From NCBI GenBank assembly GCA_951799445.1, contig OX637288.1, forward strand, positions 11,658,501-11,722,500: a DNA stretch of 64,000 nucleotides, written 5' to 3'. The notes beneath the pieces were generated by a model, which had not been told where the DNA came from, searched no databases, and saw only the letters and a program-made list of their open reading frames with translations. Numbering within the stretch: the stretch's first letter is position 1; each line of letters starts with the position of its first letter. Below are positions 58,649 to 64,000 of this stretch, one piece after another. This DNA comes from Pseudisothecium myosuroides. Lineage: Eukaryota; Streptophyta; Bryopsida; Hypnales; Lembophyllaceae. The position numbers and the translations under genes were made by a program.

Positions 58649-58853
58649 TACAATAGAACCTCCCTAAGTTGCCTCCCTAGTCCTCATAAGCAAATAAACC
58701 TCTGTAAGCAAATCTTGTGACCAAACCAGTTACAGACTTGTCCCCATAACAAAGGTTATGACTAAAAATGACCCTCCATGAGCAAATAAACCTCCCTAAT
58801 GTAATCTTGTCAGACCAGTCCCAGACCTACCGGTTTAGAGAGGTTCTATTGTA
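58649..58853. mobile_element. Pogo/Tc1-mariner-like MITE, copy 2
   Basis: The ends are TACAATAGAACCTCCCTAA and TTAGAGAGGTTCTATTGTA, with TA at both borders. The interior matches 8903-9096, including ACCTACCGGTTTAGAGAGG. Confidence 0.75.
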
Positions 58854-59169
58854 TTTAATATAATAGATGTATATATCTCTGAAAATGTTCTTTTTACGTA
58901 TTTGAATGCAAATATCTTGTAAATTACACAATCAAAGTTTTGTATATATTCATATCCATATATTTGCATTTGTAAATCCATTATAGACCATATATCATAT
59001 CCATATATCCATAACAAATCCAAAATAATTTATTTTTTAAGTAACACTAGCCATCCCAATTTCCAAGGTAGAAGGGTGGTTGGTATTTTTTAGGAGATAG
59101 TGGAATGATCCAATCCGATAAGTAAATGATTGATTTTACTAATATATTGCTCTATATAGAAATATTATC

Positions 59170-59860
59170 TTCTAATTCAAACCTTGAAACTCCTGCAAAG
59201 TCCACCAATGAATGAACAAAAAAAATTTGGAAGACAAAACAAATCCATTGAGATTCAAGTTATCAATAACTCCCAAATCCTGCAAAGTACCACAAGAGAA
59301 AGGGATGTTTTAAGTGAATTTTTAAGTATAGTCCTAAACATAAGATTATAAATAATGACCTTTAAGAAGATTTTCAATAAACATGTACTAGAAATACATG
59401 TGTTTCTAGTAAGATTTTACTGAAAATCTCCTTAAAGGTCATTACTTATAATCTTATGTTTAGGACTATACTTAAAAACTCACTTAAAATATCCCTTTCT
59501 CTTGTAGTAAAGCCAATATGAAGGCAACAAAAAAAAATGAGAAGCGAAAGAAGTCATTGTGTTTGAAGTCAGGATAATCTTGCAGCTCTTGTAAAGCCAT
59601 TGTGACGCCAAGAAAAAAAAATTGGAAAAGAAAAGAAGCCACTATGAAAGCAATGAAGACTACAATGCAATAGAACGTAAACCTACACTCCAGGAGATTT
59701 AATTACAGAGCTCCTGCAAACCAATCTGAAACCACTCAAAGAAATATACTAGAACCTAAACCAACCTTTTTTAGTTCTTGCAAAATGAACCTAAAACCAA
59801 CAAAGAAATGAATACAAACACCACAAACTCACGCTCCTGCAAAGCCATTGACCTACCCTC
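59170..59860. repeat. Degenerate repeats of a TCCTGCAAA-containing unit around a hairpin
   Basis: CTCCTGCAAA or CTTGTAAAGCCA-type motifs recur near 59191, 59275, 59505, 59590, 59705, 59775 and 59835, often followed by a GAA/AAG-rich stretch. The spacing is irregular (about 65-80 bp where regular). Confidence 0.45.
59291..59505. repeat. Long near-perfect inverted repeat (arms about 95 bp)
   Basis: The left arm runs from ACAAGAGAAAGGGAT through AAGTATAGTCCTAAACATAA and AATGACCTTTA. The right arm is its inverse, with only a few mismatches. The loop holds a smaller palindrome around ACATGTRTTTCTAG. Transcription from either strand would give a stable hairpin. Confidence 0.85.
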
Positions 59861-60079
59861 CAATGCACTTGCCGCAACACTAAGAGCAGCTAAGAACGTA
59901 CAAGTTCAAAAAATAAGCGCTGTCCAAAATAAAGCAAATATGGAATTATTAAACAAATTGGACCCAAATGTAATGCAACCAAAATTGGGAACTAGAAATG
60001 AAACCAAAAGAAAGCCTCCAAAAAATTAGAAACTAAAGAAATTAACCTGAAAACTGCTGCTTTTTGTTGTCATGAAGTC

Positions 60080-61330
60080 AATTAAATTCTAACTGCATGA
60101 CAAAGTGGTTTCCCATTTGCTTATTGTGGCACCTTACAAACACATGGGTGTATTCAGAATCAAATAGCAAGTGGAAAATACCACTGTCTCCAAAAAGTGC
60201 CACCACTGCAAAGGAATCTCATCATACAACAATAAAATCAGTTCACTGTAGTGCTGAAAATTGGCCTTGCTATAGGCTGTGGTAGCGTTGAAGAGCATTT
60301 AGGCAAGTTCACTATGGCATAACTTCACCGCTTGCATAAAATTGCAAATGAATATATCATAGGCCTACGACAACTTTAAAATCAAACAATGCACAACATT
60401 CACAAGAGGAATGAAACTAACTAGAGAAAGGAGCAACTCAACACCAGCTAGCAGATCAAAGTTTTTGGCAATTCCAGCGTGTGGTTTGTGATCAAGAGCG
60501 GCAGTCATCTTAACCCCCATCTTGATCAGAAGGGTCTAGTACTCAGATATAATTCTGGTGGTTGGACTTCTCATAGAAATCTAACGAATATCTTTATTTC
60601 TTGTACCATCTCGTTTCCTAAGTTAGTTTCCATGAGATCAATAAGCCTCTACAACTCAGCATGATATTTGTTATTGCGCCAATAGTAAACATAAATGGAT
60701 TGGAAGAGGCCTTCAAATCATGACACCATTGAAAATTTGGATATGGTCTCAACCACGAGATTAAAACGATGACTTACACAACTAACACTAATAAGAAATA
60801 ATGCTAGTAGCCTGAATAACACCCTTGAAGGCGGTAAGAATAAATCCATGCAAGTATTCACTCATTTTCCAACCCGTAGACTCAAATCAATATTTTCTTG
60901 GGAGATTTTTTACTTTAAGCTGTCAGGGCAACTGCTGCTGATGCTCATAATCACACATTGGACAATCATAAATCAAATTATAGAAAAGGGTTGAGAATTG
61001 AACTTCCTTTTTTCATGTTGCCCTTTAAACCTCCAAGCAATTACTCAGCCACGGTGCCTACGTACTTCCATCCTGCCCACAGATTGCACAATTGCAAGTG
61101 GCTACAATCATGCTTGATGAAAACGTTGTCCTTCTTCAGGTGAGGTTCCGGGATGCCATCTTCTTTGTAGGTGTGCTTGCCTTCATGTTTCTCCAAGCTG
61201 TTCAACTTGGGAACCCTGATTTTGTGCCTCCTCATGACCATTGTACAGTTGCGGCAAACGACCCCAACAACATTGCCATCATAGTTAAATTTGCCTTTAG
61301 CCCAAGAAAATTTACAGACCCACACTTCTT
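60080..61330 (-). pseudogene. Decayed hAT-like transposase
   Basis: hAT transposases cut and paste DNA through an RNase H-like catalytic core. On the minus strand 61325-61041 encodes a zinc-finger-like segment (FNYDGNVVGVVCRNC, then LNSLEKHEGKHTY). Further on, 60790-60720 encodes CVSHRFNLVVETISKFSMVS, matching the C.AHR.NL.VQTLSK.P.V block of plant hAT-like zinc-finger transposases. At about 60670-60580 RLIDLMETNLGNEMVQEIK matches the next block. The pieces are in the right order but separated by stops and frame changes, so the copy is dead. It could be an old source for hAT-type MITEs, but not for the TTAA elements. Confidence 0.55.
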
Positions 61331-62542
61331 ACCAACGGCAAGTGATCATACTAAAGATGGTCTTTGTCTTCTTCTACCTTGTCACTGCCATCGATTTGGT
61401 TTTCTTCCCTACCAAAAGACCCTTGCAATTGCTTGCACTTACAGTAATCAGTGACACGATAGTCACCTCCAAAGTCAGGCTATCACAGGATGCAAGATGT
61501 AAAACGGACTCCTCCAAGCGCGTCTCTAAAATGTGGATGACGCTTGACATCACATATTTTCCTAGATTGTTGGTATTGCAACTAGATCCACAAGTGCGGA
61601 CACGGAAATTGTCTAGCAATTTCAATTGGCGTGCCATCAGAACACAGTGCAAGCTTGCACCTCAATACCTCAAGCCAACAACATCGCAAGTACAAACAGT
61701 AAGAGCGCAACCCAAATACAAACGAGATCAGTGAAAGCAAATGCTACAGTGTAGAAGAATCAATTGTTGATACACAATAGCAACAACAAGAACAATCAAA
61801 ATTCATCAAAGGCACAAGTCAAAGCAAAAGTGCACGTTCAAGAAACACCACCAATTATATTTCCGCTTTAGAGATCTAATCAATCGCTGCCTCCATTCCC
61901 AAATTGCAGTGAAAGTAGGAATCAAGAGACCATAAACCTCCAAATCTTATAGAATTCCACCGCAGCATGGAAGTGGCACAGCACATTCGGAAGCCAGCAA
62001 GGAGGGAAACAATTTTCAAAAAACAAGTGTCATTACATGAATCCAAGGCACTAATTTCAAGAGCGATAAGAACCACAAAGGGCAACAATGGTACCATGCC
62101 CTCCATCAAAATTAATGCTAAACAAGGAGAATTAGGAGTGTCAATGCTATTAAAACGGACCACAATGAAAAAACCAATGCTATTTGCCCAGATTTGTGGT
62201 AGCCTTTCTAAATTCTAACCTTGCTAATCCCCACCCCACGATGCAGCTGCTAAGCAAAAAGATCAACGGCCTAGGACACTTCAATGCTCTTGGATGAAAA
62301 AAAATGGCAAATATGTGAGTGCTATTCTCTGTTTGGATGAAAAAAAGTCCAAACTACAACATTTTTTGGCCAGGCCTTCAAGATTTTTTTCAAAATCTAA
62401 TTTCAGAGGTCATTTCTACAATGTATATTTAACACATGTTAGTAATAGGTAAAAAACTAGTGCATATTAGCCAATTTTACTGGTGGCACATTTCTTCTCT
62501 AGACCTTTGTGATGCCGCCATCGCGTATTCCTCGTGGCGCTA
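61331..62542. other. Intergenic DNA, possible extension of the transposase relic
   Basis: Frames at 61374-61652 and 61876-62163 (minus) could be decayed N-terminal parts of the same transposon, but I see no motif to prove it. Confidence 0.35.
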
Positions 62543-63610
62543 TTAACTCTCAAATGTAGAGGCGGACATTCCTTGTCCAATGAATGATAGAGAATCTCTT
62601 GTAAAGGACAGAAGTGCAACTATTCATCCTCAAAATTTTATTATAAAGAGGAGAGATCTTCTACAGTAGTTTGACTTCCAATGAATGCTTTTGCTATTTC
62701 TTAACCCCTAAGCGCCCAGCTCAGAATTGACGAAATGAGGCCACAATGGACCTGTTGCCACTCAGGTTGGCCTACACGACGGAAAATTAAGATCCGAGTG
62801 AGCTGACCGTTCCAAGTGGGAGAGTGTTAGCAGTTCTAAGATGTGTAAAATTTTCAGAATCTTTTACCGTATAAATTCAGAGATTATAAAGGTCAAACGT
62901 GGGTTGACTATGACCTCAGCATTGATTTTTTGGTGGATCCGGCACTTTGAAAATTCGCCAAAATTTAGGCAAAGTGATTCTTCCACTCAATTTTGGCCAG
63001 GGGGTGGGGTCAGTTGCTCTCTGATACTATACCAATTTATGAAATTTTTGGATGCATCAATTTGTCGAAACTCGGGCCATGAAATACGAGGTAGCTGCAA
63101 ACTGACCGGGAGCAAAGTCCGGTGACTGCTCACATGTTGGACGTGTTCTCGGTGGTTGATCCCATTGCCTCTTGCCAACTCATATCTCCCGCGGCTTCCT
63201 TGCAAAACCCTGGCTTTTTCTCTCACATACGATGAGCTCCAGATGCGTGAAGTCCCAGTCACCCCTGTTGCGCCAAATTGCCCGATGGCCGCAGCCGGTG
63301 CTCCCGGTATTTGGCCCGAACACAATTTTCTAGAAAGTGTGAAAACCCTGTACAACTCCCCCAAATTATAGCCCCTACAAGCACGTCCTAGTCCAAAATC
63401 CGTATCGCCCACTCTCCCATATCACTCTAGCACGACCTTCCTAAAGTGTACTTGTTTTTTCGTGAGTACAACAATGACTTGGTCCACTTTAGATTCTCTG
63501 GAAAATTAGGGGAGGCCGAAATTGGGGCGCTGGGGCGCTCAGGGGTTAAGCCAATTATTCACATGGTAATGAAAAGGGATGATTTTTAGGGTCATCCTTT
63601 CTTCCTTTAA
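62543..63610 (-). mobile_element. Family B TTAA MITE, copy 4, split by a TTAA element
   Basis: From TTAACTCTCAAATG (62543) the sequence follows family B (inverted) to CTTTTGCTATTTC at 62700. It resumes at 63546 with TTAAGCCAATTATTCACA and continues to about 63606. Removing 62701-63545 restores a continuous copy like that at 29390-29557. The terminal TTAACCC at 63607 appears to start another element. Confidence 0.8.
62701..63549. mobile_element. TTAA element (849 bp including both TTAA) nested in family B
   Basis: The ends TTAACCCCTAAGCGCCCAGC and GCTGGGGCGCTCAGGGGTTAA are near-perfect inverted repeats. TTAA is duplicated at both borders and present once in the unoccupied copy at 29486-29489. 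It contains a 141-codon minus-strand frame (62987-63412) with no recognised domain. GC content is higher than in the flanking DNA. Confidence 0.88.
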
Positions 63611-64000
63611 CCCTAGAAGGCCACCCTAGACACTAAGTGTCCGATGGACAATTTTTGACAGCTTTGCAGAGGACAAAATAGTAGATATTCATCCAATTTA
63701 ATTTTTTGACAATAATTGAGGTAGTAGCAAACAAAGCATGGCTGTTTTTTTGGCTCATTAAAGGCCCTTGTTTTTGTATGTAATTGTAGATTCTAAAAAA
63801 ATGGCAAAATGGAATCTTTGGAACGATAGTAGGCTATGATGCCCTAGTCAAAATTTAAGTGCATGGGCATTTGCTTATCCAAAAAAATTCAATTCCGAAT
63901 TTTCCAAATTTGGAGTATTATCAAGAGGCAGTTCCTTAGAGCATGACAAAAATGGAGTAGTTGTGCCTTCCAACAACAGTGACAAAAATAGAAGTGACTT
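63607..64000. mobile_element. TTAA element beginning at 63607 and running off the window
   Basis: TTAACCCTAGAAGGCC is a typical left terminus. The element continues beyond the window, so its length and right end are unknown. Confidence 0.5.

Noticed and set aside
62987..63412. 141-codon frame inside the nested TTAA element
   Set aside because: No transposase or other domain; the element has higher GC and fewer stop codons, so a long chance frame is likely.
1..64000. CRISPR arrays, bacterial operons, rRNA or tRNA genes
   Set aside because: No regularly spaced short repeats with unique spacers, no polycistronic bacterial layout and no recognisable tRNA or rRNA sequence; the genes are spliced plant genes.

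Overview
The window is nuclear DNA from a land plant. It is AT-rich, with split genes using GT/AG introns, 5' leader introns and abundant small DNA transposons. A class C auxin response factor with a canonical miR160 site places it in land plants. A DNMT3-like cytosine methyltransferase (canonical, non-permuted motif order) points away from flowering plants, where that clade is thought to be lost. A bryophyte or lycophyte-grade genome is therefore my inference; I cannot name the species.

Layout. 0-5 kb: a frameshifted class III peroxidase pseudogene and a small intact gene of unknown function (complement 3275-3907). 5-21 kb: no gene, only MITE-type elements and degenerate tandem repeats. 21-27.1 kb: the class C ARF (ARF10/16/17 type, + strand) with a leader intron, four coding exons and a miR160 target. 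30.2-31.9 kb: an intronless F-box/LRR gene. 33.5-41.6 kb: a 22-exon EDR2-like gene (PH-START-DUF1336) on the minus strand; nearly every exon could be traced with matching phases. 43-48.6 kb: nested MITEs. 50.1-56.1 kb: the cytosine-5 DNA methyltransferase gene on the minus strand, with duplicated exons. 57-64 kb: more MITEs, a near-perfect hairpin and a decayed hAT-like transposase.

Two things stand out. First, the methyltransferase carries two tandem versions of its motif IX (GF.xHHT) exon. Both enter in phase 0 and leave in phase 2, so exactly one can be used: a mutually exclusive exon pair in the catalytic domain. Its first exon also sits in a tandem array giving two usable first exons. 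Second, the intergenic DNA is built from families of TTAA-flanked, CCC...GGG-ended elements (piggyBac-like non-autonomous elements). One insertion at 62701-63549 can be compared with an unoccupied copy of the same target at 29486, showing TTAA duplication directly.

The genes do not form a pathway. They are independent plant genes: auxin response, ubiquitin ligase adaptor, lipid/PH signalling and DNA methylation. All exon coordinates were worked out by hand from splice sites, phase and family resemblance; no alignment or transcript data were available.
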